64,000 nt of DNA. Source: Acidimicrobiales bacterium. Its GTDB lineage: Bacteria; Actinomycetota; Acidimicrobiia; Acidimicrobiales; SZUA-35. Both the position numbers and the translations under genes were made by a program. Each line of letters opens with the position of its first letter. Within the stretch, counting starts at the first letter, position 1. Shown one piece after another: positions 19,540 through 28,992 of this stretch. The notes under the pieces are model-generated. The model saw nothing but the letters and a program-made list of their open reading frames with translations, was not told where the DNA came from and did no database searches. The DNA is taken from positions 1 through 64,000 of the forward strand of contig JAHDCC010000009.1 of the NCBI GenBank assembly GCA_020630065.1, given 5' to 3'.

Positions 19540-19998
19540 CTAGCTAGCCGTGTACCATGGGATGTCGCGGCCTTTGCTCTTCCAGAACATGTTGTGAATC
19601 GCTTCGATCTGGGTCATGAGTTCTTCTGCCGCAGCAACATCAACGGTAGTTTTGCATTTAGAAGCCTGCTTAGCGGCCTTCCAGAACGTGGTGTGTAGCT
19701 CTGGGAACGCTTCGAGGTGATCCGGCTTGAAGTAGTCGTGCCACAAGATATTAAGCTGACGTTTTGCCTCTTCGGCTTCTTGTTCTTTGATAGCTACGAA
19801 TCGAGAGTAGGTGTTGTGAGCACCTGCAGCGCTCATGTCCAGTCCAACCAGTTTCTTGGTCATCGACAAGACCGCCTCACCGGCGATACGAGCGCTAGCA
19901 GGGTCATATACGCCACAAGGGCCGTCGCAGTGAGCAGAAGCTTCAGGAGCTGGGCTGCAAACATCAACTACATCAAACAAGCGGGCAAGAAAGTTCAT
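19540..19998 (-). CDS. sodN: nickel-containing superoxide dismutase
   Basis: It disproportionates superoxide. The precursor has a 22-residue leader ending ASA, followed by HCDGPCGVYDP. This is the nickel hook, with ligands His23, Cys24 and Cys28, which become residues 1, 2 and 6 after cleavage. The remainder is the four-helix-bundle subunit. The length, 152 residues, is normal. ATG 19998 has GGAGG eight bases upstream. sodX follows directly. The divergent 137-bp gap to glnA holds the promoter. No iron or manganese SOD was seen in the window. Confidence 0.97.
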   Translation of the reverse strand: MNFLARLFDVVDVCSPAPEASAHCDGPCGVYDPASARIAGEAVLSMTKKLVGLDMSAAGAHNTYSRFVAIKEQEAEEAKRQLNILWHDYFKPDHLEAFPELHTTFWKAAKQASKCKTTVDVAAAEELMTQIEAIHNMFWKSKGRDIPWYTAS

Positions 19999-20135
19999 TT
20001 AGAATTCCTCCAACATTGAACACCAGTAGATATGGGGCGTTCGGTCCACGGTTACTGCGAATCGTACCCGAAAAGCAGAACTAAATTTCAGGTTAGACGG
20101 TGGTTAGTCATCATAGTTGTGATGTACTCATATAT

Positions 20136-21467
20136 GTGGAACGACAAATTTCGTATGTACTGAGAACAGTTGAAGAACGGAAAGTCAAACTAATCCGGTT
20201 CTGGTTCACCGATGTGCAAGGTCAGCTCAAGTCGATGGCCATTTCGCCGGTTGAGCTGGAGGTCGCACTATCGGAGGGTGTTCACTTTGATGGTTCAGCG
20301 ATCGATGGCTTTAGCCGAGTTCAAGAATCAGATGTTTTGGCTCGCCCTGATCCGGCTACGTTTCAAATCCTGCCATGGGCCGATGGTGGCACAACGGCTC
20401 GAATGTTCTGCGACATTTATAACCCTTCGGGAACGCCGTTCGAGGGGGATCCGCGGAATATTTTGAGACGAAACTTGGTCAAGGCCCAGGAGAAGGGTCA
20501 CTCGTTTTATGTGGCACCGGAGATGGAGTTCTTCTATTTTAAAGATGGGAATAGCCCTCGCCCCGAACCGATCGATTCGGGAGGGTACTTTGATCTGACC
20601 ACGGCTGATGTTGCATCTGATCTCCGACGGAAGACTATTTCGGTTCTGGAATCTATGGGTATCCCGGTCGAATATTCCTTCCATGAAGACGCGCCAAGCC
20701 AACATGAGATCGATCTTCGGTATACCGACGCCATGTCTATGGCAGACAAGATAATGACGTTCCGTTTAGTCGTACGCGAATTAGCGCTTGAGCAGGGCCT
20801 GTTCGCCAGCTTTTTACCAAAGCCGATCGAAGACGTTCAGGGTTCAGGCATGCATCTACACCTGTCGTTGTTCGACAACGACGACAAGAACTTGTTTCAT
20901 GACCCTGAAGCTCAATACGGGCTTTCTGAAACCGGACAACAGTTCATGGCCGGGTTGCTACATCACGCACCCGAGTTAACCGCTATCACTAACCCGTTGG
21001 TCAACTCGTATAAACGTCTTGTCCCCGGGTTCGAAGCTCCGGGCTGGATCACATGGGCACAAAATAATCGCTCGTCGCTTATTAGAGTCCCAATCACCAA
21101 ACGAGACAAAGAATCTTCGACCCGGATCGAATATCGGTCCCCCGATCCGACCTGCAACCCGTATCTAGCATTCGCAGTGCTTATGGCCGCCGGCTCTAAA
21201 GGGATCGAAGAAGGCTACGACCTACCTAAAGAAGTTGCACAAAACACATCTAAGCTCTCTAACGGGGAAATCGATACACTCGGAGTCAAATCTTTGCCCC
21301 GTTCGCTCAACGAAGCGTTAGAGGCAATGGAAAAATCTGAGCTAGTACACAATGCCGTGGGCGAGCACGTATTTGAATGGTTCCTACGCAACAAACGCAG
21401 TGAGTGGCAGGCATACAAGTCGCATGTCACACAGTGGGAACTCGACACGTATCTTCCTAACTGGTAG
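20136..21467 (+). CDS. glnA: glutamine synthetase, type I, GlnA2-like
   Basis: It makes glutamine from glutamate, ammonia and ATP. Family motifs include VEERKVKLIRFWFTDVQG, GSAIDGFSRVQESD, and the metal and substrate segments EMEFFYF and GSGMHLHLSLF. The protein matches the actinobacterial GlnA2 branch, in which the sequence begins MDRQ...VLRT; here that is MERQISYVLRT. I therefore prefer GTG 20136 to GTG 20100, which would add 12 atypical residues. The C-terminal region EGYDLPKEVAQN lacks the usual NLYDLP adenylylation site. A response regulator of GlnR type follows after 5 bp. Confidence 0.93.
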   Translation: MERQISYVLRTVEERKVKLIRFWFTDVQGQLKSMAISPVELEVALSEGVHFDGSAIDGFSRVQESDVLARPDPATFQILPWADGGTTARMFCDIYNPSGTPFEGDPRNILRRNLVKAQEKGHSFYVAPEMEFFYFKDGNSPRPEPIDSGGYFDLTTADVASDLRRKTISVLESMGIPVEYSFHEDAPSQHEIDLRYTDAMSMADKIMTFRLVVRELALEQGLFASFLPKPIEDVQGSGMHLHLSLFDNDDKNLFHDPEAQYGLSETGQQFMAGLLHHAPELTAITNPLVNSYKRLVPGFEAPGWITWAQNNRSSLIRVPITKRDKESSTRIEYRSPDPTCNPYLAFAVLMAAGSKGIEEGYDLPKEVAQNTSKLSNGEIDTLGVKSLPRSLNEALEAMEKSELVHNAVGEHVFEWFLRNKRSEWQAYKSHVTQWELDTYLPNW

Positions 21468-21472
21468 GCCTT

Positions 21473-22138
21473 GTGACCGAATCTTTTCTTCTATTTCCAG
21501 ACCCTGCTCCTCCCGAAGTAGTCAGGTGCTTGGACCTTGCCGACTACCCTTGGACCGCCCAAGATCTAACCGGTGCTTCCCAGCTTGACGACAACTGGAC
21601 TGGGGCCATCATCGACTTGAGCAACGATCCTGAAGACGGGTGGCAACTTTGTAAACGCCTTAAGCGGGGTGACCTTCCAGTCGAACCTGTCTTAGTGCTA
21701 GTTTCGGGCAATCAATTGCCCGATATGCAACTCCGGGACGATCTGTACGACGATTTCATGATCACGCCTTTTCATCCGCTTGAACTCGAAGCTAGGCTGC
21801 GACATCTTCTTTGGAGGGCTGGCAGAGGCGCCCGACCAGAGGTTCTCTCCTATGGTCCACTCACAATAAATATCGACACGTACCAGGCTGAAGTCGACAA
21901 TCGCAAGATGGATCTGACGTTCATGGAATATGAACTGCTCAAGTTTTTAACGTCGAATCCAGGCAGAGTCTTTAACCGGGAGACACTACTTAGCCGGGTG
22001 TGGGGTTACGAGTATTATGGCGGAGCGCGGACGGTCGATGTGCATATTAGGCGGCTACGAACCAAACTTGGCGAAGAGCACGCCCACCTCATCCAGACTG
22101 TTCGCAGTGTCGGATATAAGCTCGGCCAAGCACGGTAG
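21473..22138 (+). CDS. GlnR-like OmpR-family transcriptional regulator
   Basis: The C-terminal half is a clear winged-helix OmpR DNA-binding domain (LTFMEYELLKFL, GRVFNRETLLSRVWGYEYYGGARTVDVHIRRLR). The N-terminal receiver is degenerate: the paired acidic residues near the start are missing, and the usual KPF reads TPF. That is the pattern of actinobacterial GlnR, an orphan regulator of nitrogen genes that works without phosphorylation. It starts at GTG 21473, five bases after glnA, so it is co-transcribed with a probable target gene. GlnR is my best reading; another orphan regulator of the family is possible. Confidence 0.8.
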   Translation: MTESFLLFPDPAPPEVVRCLDLADYPWTAQDLTGASQLDDNWTGAIIDLSNDPEDGWQLCKRLKRGDLPVEPVLVLVSGNQLPDMQLRDDLYDDFMITPFHPLELEARLRHLLWRAGRGARPEVLSYGPLTINIDTYQAEVDNRKMDLTFMEYELLKFLTSNPGRVFNRETLLSRVWGYEYYGGARTVDVHIRRLRTKLGEEHAHLIQTVRSVGYKLGQAR

Positions 22139-22168
22139 CACCAGCGCCTAACCAGTACCGCCGGTTTG

Positions 22169-25100
22169 TTAGGTTTCGTCTTGCTCTGACGTTCTCAGAA
22201 CAATGGTGGATATGCGGTAGCCGTTATCGGTTTCGACTAGCCAAAGCGCACTGCGGCGGCGCTCAAACGGACAGGATTGCAACTTTTTGCCGTCACGGTC
22301 GAGCACCACATACGGCGGATGGGCAACAACCACTTCGAGCCGTACTGGAGCGTCGTCGTTAATTACGTCGACTTGTAAGACGATCGGCTGGTCTCCAACG
22401 ATCTGGTGCCCAAGTTCTAGATATTGGTTTCTCACTCTGCTTGCGACGTCGTAAACTTCGGTTCCTGGAAAGTACACTTCGTCGACTTGATGAGACGCGG
22501 GCGATGATGCAAGGTGATAATCTGCCAGAATCAGGCGACTTGCCTCAGCCGACCAGTCCACTTTTGGCTGATTATTGGGCGCCGTTTGGTGGTCTGTCTG
22601 CTGTACGGGTTTCGCGTTAACTGATGTGGCGGAGCCTGTTACCGGGTTGGCGGACGTGGGCTTGTGCTCCTCGAAGAGATCGGACATATCTGGCTGGCGG
22701 CGAGCAAAAAGATCACCAAAACCGATCTTCGGTTGGTTCCGTATCCGACGTTTTAGTGAGGCTCCGTAGCTGCTGTTCTGATCTTTCTGTTCTGTTTCGG
22801 GGTCCGACAACAGTGACCTGGTCACTAACGCTGTATGCATTTCCGCTACCGAACCGAAACGGTCTGATGGGTTCTTCTCAATCGCCTTTTCGACAATCTG
22901 TTTGAACCATAAAGGGACGCCAACTAGTGGTTCGAGTTTTTGTGTAGCCACCCGATTGAATACCATTGGCATCTCTTCGTTCGCTGATTTGTCGGAAACA
23001 AAAGGGCGACGTCCAGCAACCATCGACCAAAGCAAGATACCTAAGCCATACACGTCGACGAGTCCACTATCAGCACCTTTGTTGCCCACTACAAGAACCT
23101 CAGGAGGGCAATAGTTCGGGGTGAAAGCGGCCCTTGTGGACAGAGAGCGTCCGTCAACGATTTGGGTGGACCCGAAGTCGAGTAGATGTGGTTTGTCTCC
23201 ATCGGCCAACAATACGTTGCTGGGTTTAAGATCTCGGTGGAACACTCCTTTCCGATGGCAGATCGCTAGAGTTTCCGCCAGTTGGCATCCAAGCTCATAG
23301 GCTTCGTGCCAGTTGTATGGTCGGTTTCGGATTCGCCGAGCGATCGTACCTCCTTCGATGTAGGTCAACGCAAGATAGGGCGCACCGGCAGTCGTCTGGC
23401 CGAAACCTAAGAGTTCGACGACTCCGTCCACGTCAGCAAGGGTCTGCAGCGCTTCCTTTTCGCGGTCGAACCGGCGACGCTCGTTCTCATCGTTGACCGC
23501 AGTGAGTACTTTGATGGCGACCGGGTTACCGGACGAATCAACTGCTCGATAGACAACGGCGAAACCGCCTTCGCCCGCAACACTCAGATCAGAGAACCCT
23601 TCGATTACCACTGGCGGCTCTTCGCTGATCAATGAATCGTCGACACCAGCTTCTGTTCCCTCAGCCTTAGCCTCCAAATGTGCTTCATCACCATCAACCG
23701 AAATTTCGACGTCGGCATTCGAACTCTGTTCATCTACCAGCTCAGTTGAAGATCGGCCCTCCTCGAGGTCACTCGGGGCCTCTTGAACAGAAGGCTCTGA
23801 TTGGCCCTCCTCGACGTCACTAGAAGCCTCTTGAACAGAAGGCTCTGATTGGCCCTCCTCGACGTCACTAGAAGCCTCTTGAACAGAAGGCTCTGATTGG
23901 CCGTCTTCGACTTCGACCTGATCGGGTTTACGAGTAACAGTTTCTAAAGGTTTCGATGGAACAAGAAGACGAAGCCGCGGTACCACAACCTGGCGGCTGC
24001 GTCCGAAAGGAAGGCCATCGAAAGATGGCATAGCCATCCTGAGGCCTGGCCTTTTAAGGGTGCTATTTCGCCCGACCATATCGCTCGACTCGAATTCGTG
24101 GGCGTAGCTAAACACAGATGGCAACAAGACGTTGATCGCTGCAGTTACCACGATCGGAACCACAACCAAGGCCATACCCATTGGCCTCAAAAAGGGAGCG
24201 TCGGCGAACATCCACGTAAGCCCGACCGCGCTTAGAGCGACCAACCCGACGCTGGATGAACGGATAGGTGTACGCATGCGAAGATTCGAAGAAACATTGA
24301 CCGGTATCGCCGATGATCGGCGACTAGAAAGACCCGGCTCTAAATACGTCCAATAAGACACTTCAAACCAAGCAAGAATTATCGCCACCGCCAACACGAT
24401 GAGAATAATCTCGTCAACAGATCCTCCAGTGATCAGCGACGACCCGATACCGACCACGCCCAACAACAGAAAGAGTCGAACTACTAAGAATGACAGGGCC
24501 ACAGCCAGATCGCCGCCAACTACGAGAGCGGCAATTAGTCCTGCCAAACATGTCAGAAAAATCACGGAAACGAGGAGCCATCCTTGCCGCGCTTCGAACT
24601 CAACATCGCGTAGCCGTTCAGTCTCTACAGTTGCATCCTGCAGAATATTTTGGGCTTGTAGATCTAACACCAGCTGCTGGGTGGAATTTGATCGCTCGGC
24701 GCCAATCGGCACCACCAGAACAAGCTGACTATCATCTGTTTTTAAGGCGGTGAAGGGTCTCTCCCGCTCGACCTGGTTGTTGTCAGTACCTATTCCTTCA
24801 ACGGCGACAAGTGTCGAAGTTTGGACCAATCTGACTGCTGGCCACGTCGATATTTCCAAAGCGAACTGATCAACGGATTCTTGGTCAGCTCCGGCGGCGG
24901 CGTTAACTGCTACTGCCTCAGTCAAGTCTCCGTTTGCCCGCAAAACGCTAGCGGCCGACGACTGAGTATTGAGTGCGCTCTGGTCGAGGGACCCCGCCGT
25001 AGGACGACCGAACGAATTTAATACACCAACAACGGTTACCAGGACGCACAAAGCCACAATGCCAAGTCCGATTGTCTGGGCCATTTCGTGTTCGCGAAGA

Positions 25101-26080
25101 ATATAGCGAAGACGTTGAGAGGGGCGGTCGAAACTAACTCCTCCCATTTGGACAAGCAACGGCACCAAGAAAAGTCCGACAATCGAGCCTGCGACGATTC
25201 CAACGAGTGAGCTGGTTACCGGATTCGACGACGGGAACAGCAGTTCAACTACGAACCAAACCAAAATGAGTTGGCCGCCAACAAAAGCCACTGGGCGGCC
25301 AAGTTTGCGGACCACGTCAACACTGGCATCAAGGGTTGATCGCAGATCATCAGATGCGGCAGAAACCGGCGCTGTTCGCGTCACGTGGTATCCCATCATT
25401 GCAACCACAACGAGGCTAGCGACAACGGCTGGCAGATTAGTTGACAACACCGAACCGTTGAACCTCGTGTCAAACAACGTGCCTAGACCGGTTGCCAGAA
25501 TTGCCGACATACCCAAGATCGCTGCGATACCTACTCCGACCTGCCAGCTGTACAGCAATGCCAGGATCGCTCCGGCAACTAAAGCAACAAGACCAACAGC
25601 TAACAAGGCCTCCCGTTCAATAGAACGTTGCAGACGAATGTCTGCGGCGCCGGATCCTTGGACCGAGATTGAGGTAGTTGTGGAGTTGGAATCAGCAATC
25701 CGTTCAACGGTGTCAAGCAGCGTATGTTCAGATGGCGTTCGGGGAATGATGTAAATGACAGAGGTGTCAACCGCTGTTGGCACCACCGCAAAGTTGGAAG
25801 TATCCGGATTGTTTCGAAACGCTCCAGACAGTGTGAGAACATCCTGGCTAAGCGCATTGGGCTGACCTTGAAGTACTACAGCAATCTCAGCTGATCGCCC
25901 AGTACTCCACGAAGTCACCGATGACTGGGCAAACGCTGTGTGTGCAGAACTAACTATTCCGCATACTCCGAGCAAACCAGCGATGAGTACCTGCAACACT
26001 CGAGGCGAGACAGACCAGCTAGCTATGGTCCGGCTGTTCAACCGCCTATCGACACTACTCGCACCCGCACTGCGTCTCAC
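22169..26080 (-). CDS. MMPL/RND-like 12-TM protein fused to a Ser/Thr protein kinase
   Basis: The 1303-residue protein has three parts. Residues 29-660 have the MMPL/RND layout: one helix (29-50), an outer loop (51-155), six helices (about 158-355), a second outer loop (356-498) and five more helices (500-657). A linker (about 661-825) carries three 16-residue repeats. Residues 828-1090 form a complete Hanks kinase: Gly loop GEGGFAVVY, Lys857 in VAIK, HRD 948-950, LKPSN and DFG 968-970. The tail (1165-1303) contains a beta-rich domain I do not recognise. The kinase should be cytoplasmic and active. It might sense or gate transport through the membrane module, but this is inference. otsA is divergent, 98 bp away. 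Confidence 0.88.
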   Translation of the reverse strand: MRRSAGASSVDRRLNSRTIASWSVSPRVLQVLIAGLLGVCGIVSSAHTAFAQSSVTSWSTGRSAEIAVVLQGQPNALSQDVLTLSGAFRNNPDTSNFAVVPTAVDTSVIYIIPRTPSEHTLLDTVERIADSNSTTTSISVQGSGAADIRLQRSIEREALLAVGLVALVAGAILALLYSWQVGVGIAAILGMSAILATGLGTLFDTRFNGSVLSTNLPAVVASLVVVAMMGYHVTRTAPVSAASDDLRSTLDASVDVVRKLGRPVAFVGGQLILVWFVVELLFPSSNPVTSSLVGIVAGSIVGLFLVPLLVQMGGVSFDRPSQRLRYILREHEMAQTIGLGIVALCVLVTVVGVLNSFGRPTAGSLDQSALNTQSSAASVLRANGDLTEAVAVNAAAGADQESVDQFALEISTWPAVRLVQTSTLVAVEGIGTDNNQVERERPFTALKTDDSQLVLVVPIGAERSNSTQQLVLDLQAQNILQDATVETERLRDVEFEARQGWLLVSVIFLTCLAGLIAALVVGGDLAVALSFLVVRLFLLLGVVGIGSSLITGGSVDEIILIVLAVAIILAWFEVSYWTYLEPGLSSRRSSAIPVNVSSNLRMRTPIRSSSVGLVALSAVGLTWMFADAPFLRPMGMALVVVPIVVTAAINVLLPSVFSYAHEFESSDMVGRNSTLKRPGLRMAMPSFDGLPFGRSRQVVVPRLRLLVPSKPLETVTRKPDQVEVEDGQSEPSVQEASSDVEEGQSEPSVQEASSDVEEGQSEPSVQEAPSDLEEGRSSTELVDEQSSNADVEISVDGDEAHLEAKAEGTEAGVDDSLISEEPPVVIEGFSDLSVAGEGGFAVVYRAVDSSGNPVAIKVLTAVNDENERRRFDREKEALQTLADVDGVVELLGFGQTTAGAPYLALTYIEGGTIARRIRNRPYNWHEAYELGCQLAETLAICHRKGVFHRDLKPSNVLLADGDKPHLLDFGSTQIVDGRSLSTRAAFTPNYCPPEVLVVGNKGADSGLVDVYGLGILLWSMVAGRRPFVSDKSANEEMPMVFNRVATQKLEPLVGVPLWFKQIVEKAIEKNPSDRFGSVAEMHTALVTRSLLSDPETEQKDQNSSYGASLKRRIRNQPKIGFGDLFARRQPDMSDLFEEHKPTSANPVTGSATSVNAKPVQQTDHQTAPNNQPKVDWSAEASRLILADYHLASSPASHQVDEVYFPGTEVYDVASRVRNQYLELGHQIVGDQPIVLQVDVINDDAPVRLEVVVAHPPYVVLDRDGKKLQSCPFERRRSALWLVETDNGYRISTIVLRTSEQDET
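23768..23911 (-). repeat. three tandem 48-bp repeats in the kinase linker
   Basis: Three in-frame units encode residues 724-739, 740-755 and 756-771, each of the form xExGQSEPSVQEAxSD. The DNA copies are almost identical, which points to recent duplication and possible length variation between strains. Confidence 0.9.
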
Positions 26081-26178
26081 TGGTTTGTCCTGGATCTAGG
26101 TCGGTGTGCAACAATAGTAGCTGACAGAACACACCCATCTTCAATGAAAATTCCAAATTTATTCGGCAAGAACACCAG

Positions 26179-27699
26179 GTGAACGTGACAGAATGCGCTT
26201 TGTCACACGAAATCTATGAGATGAATGGCCAGGTCCGACGTATCTACGGCGCTGACTGGTCTATGGTGAAGGGCATGGAACAACAGGGGATACAAAACCT
26301 CGTTGTCGCTGCAAACCGTCTGCCGGTTCGAAAAGTTACCGCTCCCAATGGGGAAGAGACTTGGAAAACGAGCCCCGGTGGGCTTGTCTCTGCTTTAGCG
26401 CCATCGATATCAAACACCGAACGACTCCAATGGGTTGGATGGGCGGGAGACGTCATCGACCCAGACGACCAACATGCCGGCCATATAGATCCGTTTCACG
26501 TTGACGGCATCGAACTTCAACCTGTGGCTTTGACTGAGGAAGAAAAGAACCTTCACTACGACGGCATGTCCAACGGAACTCTGTGGCCTCTATACCACGA
26601 CAAGGTTGGACCAGTAGCCTTTCACCGCCACTGGTATCTGGGATACAAAGCCGTCAATCAACGATTTGCAGACGCTATCTCTAAGATTGCGCCGCCGGAT
26701 GCAACGGTGTGGATTCACGACTATCAGCTGCAGCTGGTCCCGGCGATGATCAAGGAAACCAGACCTGATCTCCGAGTCGGATTCTTCCTACATGTACCGT
26801 TCCCACCAGAAGAGCTCTTTATGCAGCTACCTTGGCGGCGATCCCTGGCCAAAGGGATACTCGGCAGCGACTTAGTTGGATTCCAAACCCCAGACGGCGC
26901 TGACAACTTCAGAAGACTCATCAGAGCCATTGACCTCGTTGAAGATGACGGCAACGACAACGTCGTCTACGAAGGCCGAGAAGTAGCTATTGGCACATTC
27001 CCTATCGGTATCGTCGGGGAACGATACGAGTCGGTCGCCCGTAGCGACGACACTACGATGCGCACCCAGGATCTACGAGCTCGCCTCGGACAGCCTCACG
27101 TCGTTCTTCTAGGTGTTGATCGCTTGGACTATACAAAAGGTATAGATGTCAGGCTGCGTGCGTTCAAAGAACTACTTGCTGAGGGACGAATCAGCCCTTC
27201 TCGGGTATCCATGGTTCAGGTGGCGGAACCATCTCGTGACAACGTCAAAGCCTACATTGCTCTTCGATCCAAAGTAGAACAACTCGTTGGCGAGATTAAC
27301 GGCGACTACGGCCGAGTTGGATTCCCGGTCGTAAACTACATCCATCAAACCCATGGCCTCCAAGAGTTGATTTCGCTATACCGGGCCGCCGACGTCATGG
27401 TGGTGACACCGTTTAGGGACGGCATGAACCTGGTCGCAAAAGAGTATGTTTCGTGCCGGTACGACAACACTGGGGTTCTTGTGTTGTCTGAGTTCGCTGG
27501 TGCCGCCCATGACTTAGATGGCGCCCTCTTGGTGAATCCGCATGATATTGATGGACTCAAGGATGCACTTGTCAGAGCGATTGAGATGGCTTCCACTGAG
27601 GCGGAGGAACGCATGGCCAAAATGCGCATCACCGTGCAAGAGAACGATGCTGTCAGTTGGGCCAATAGTTTTATGCAAGCGATCCCGCAGGGGACCTAG
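26179..27699 (+). CDS. otsA: trehalose-6-phosphate synthase
   Basis: This GT20 glycosyltransferase joins UDP-glucose (or another NDP-glucose) and glucose-6-phosphate to give trehalose-6-phosphate. Motifs: VAANRLPV, WVGWAGD, WIHDYQLQLVP, FFLHVPFPPEELF, GVDRLDYTKGID and FRDGMNLVAKEYV. The family-typical sequence begins near NLVVAANRLP. The start may be GTG 26179, ATG 26221 or ATG 26263; I give the longest because none has a clear ribosome site. The phosphatase half of the pathway is at 14635, outside this transcript. Confidence 0.95.
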   Translation: MNVTECALSHEIYEMNGQVRRIYGADWSMVKGMEQQGIQNLVVAANRLPVRKVTAPNGEETWKTSPGGLVSALAPSISNTERLQWVGWAGDVIDPDDQHAGHIDPFHVDGIELQPVALTEEEKNLHYDGMSNGTLWPLYHDKVGPVAFHRHWYLGYKAVNQRFADAISKIAPPDATVWIHDYQLQLVPAMIKETRPDLRVGFFLHVPFPPEELFMQLPWRRSLAKGILGSDLVGFQTPDGADNFRRLIRAIDLVEDDGNDNVVYEGREVAIGTFPIGIVGERYESVARSDDTTMRTQDLRARLGQPHVVLLGVDRLDYTKGIDVRLRAFKELLAEGRISPSRVSMVQVAEPSRDNVKAYIALRSKVEQLVGEINGDYGRVGFPVVNYIHQTHGLQELISLYRAADVMVVTPFRDGMNLVAKEYVSCRYDNTGVLVLSEFAGAAHDLDGALLVNPHDIDGLKDALVRAIEMASTEAEERMAKMRITVQENDAVSWANSFMQAIPQGT

Positions 27700-27701
27700 A
27701 T

Positions 27702-28964
27702 CTATCGCAGTTGATCCAACACTTCAAAGAAGTTGGGAAATGTCTTGGCTACGCAGCCAGGATTTGATATTTCGATGCCATCGTGGACGAGCCCAAGCAA
27801 GGCAAAACTCATCGCCATTCGATGGTCGTCGTAGGTTTCGACTGTTCCGCCTGAAGTAGTACCTGGCCATATTTTCATTTCGTCGTCGAATTCCTGTGCC
27901 CGGATACCCAATGCCGACAACTGGGTCACCACGGCGTTGACGCGGTCGGTCTCTTTGAGACGTATGAACCCGATTCCCGAGATGGTGGTTGGGGTCGATG
28001 CGAAGGTCGCAACGATTGCAAGCGTTTGGGCTGTGTCGGAGATATCTGCCATGTTGATTTCGATTCCCTCCAACTGCTCGGGTCCAACAACTTCTGTCCA
28101 ACCGTCACCACGGGTGACGTCGGCACCCATCTGGGCCAGCGCATCTACAAACGCCAAGTCGCCCTGCACAGTTGACTCATCAAGTCCGTTTATTCGAACT
28201 CGGCCTCCGGTTATTGCGGCTGCGGCAAAAAAGTAGGATGCGGCTGACGCGTCCGGTTCGATGACACTGGAGACAGCTTTGTACGGCTGGGGCATAATTT
28301 CGAAGCGACGATAGTCATTGTTCTCAACGTTGACCCCAAACGTCGCCATCGTCGACAGTGTGAGGTCAACGTATGGTTTGGATACCAGTTCGCCGGTGAT
28401 CTCAATGGTGGTTGGTCCTGAGAACAGCGGGGCAGAAAGCAACAGACCTGAGAGAAATTGGCTTGAGGCCGAACCGGGTATAGAGACCGAACCACCGACC
28501 ATTGCCCCCTGTCGAACAGTTGTCGGCAAACGATCCTCGTCAATGGTTGCGCCTAGTACTCTCAGGGCTTCCACCAAGGTGTCAAACGGTCGACTCTTTA
28601 GTTGGCTGTCAGCATCTAGGACGTATGGGCCTTCCCCAAGGGTGAGAAGCGGCAAGATAAATCGGCCAGTCGTTCCTGACTGGTTTACGTTAAGGGTCCT
28701 GGGCCCGGTGGGTAGACGCCCACCACAGCCATCGATAGTGATGTTGTGGTCTGTGTCCATGTCGGCTTGAATGTCGAGTGATCGAAGCGCACCTAGCATC
28801 GCTTGGGTGTCTTTGGCGTCGAGCGCTCCAGACAGTGTCGAGCGACCTGCGGCTAAGGCGGCACAAACCAACGCTCGATTGGTGTGGCTTTTGGAGCCAG
28901 GAACCTGCACTTCAGCGCTAGGTGGCCTACGAAGCGGGGTTACTAGGTGTTTTAGTGAGCTCAT
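27702..28964 (-). CDS. aroA: 3-phosphoshikimate 1-carboxyvinyltransferase (EPSP synthase)
   Basis: It transfers the enolpyruvyl group from PEP to shikimate-3-phosphate in aromatic amino acid synthesis. Motifs: PGSKSHTNRAL near the start, NQSGTTGRF, the RLKETDR signature, and the C-terminal DDHRMAMSFALLGL. The length, 420 residues, is normal for the family. It ends two bases from the end of otsA (convergent). A short gap of 28 bp separates it from the upstream coiled-coil membrane protein on the same strand, so the two may share a transcript. Confidence 0.97.
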   Translation of the reverse strand: MSSLKHLVTPLRRPPSAEVQVPGSKSHTNRALVCAALAAGRSTLSGALDAKDTQAMLGALRSLDIQADMDTDHNITIDGCGGRLPTGPRTLNVNQSGTTGRFILPLLTLGEGPYVLDADSQLKSRPFDTLVEALRVLGATIDEDRLPTTVRQGAMVGGSVSIPGSASSQFLSGLLLSAPLFSGPTTIEITGELVSKPYVDLTLSTMATFGVNVENNDYRRFEIMPQPYKAVSSVIEPDASAASYFFAAAAITGGRVRINGLDESTVQGDLAFVDALAQMGADVTRGDGWTEVVGPEQLEGIEINMADISDTAQTLAIVATFASTPTTISGIGFIRLKETDRVNAVVTQLSALGIRAQEFDDEMKIWPGTTSGGTVETYDDHRMAMSFALLGLVHDGIEISNPGCVAKTFPNFFEVLDQLR

Positions 28965-28992
28965 TATTGACCAGCTTAAGCTAGTCGATGGT

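Noticed and set aside
23768-23911. CRISPR-like array
   Set aside because: The 48-bp units are contiguous, without spacers, and encode an in-frame peptide repeat.
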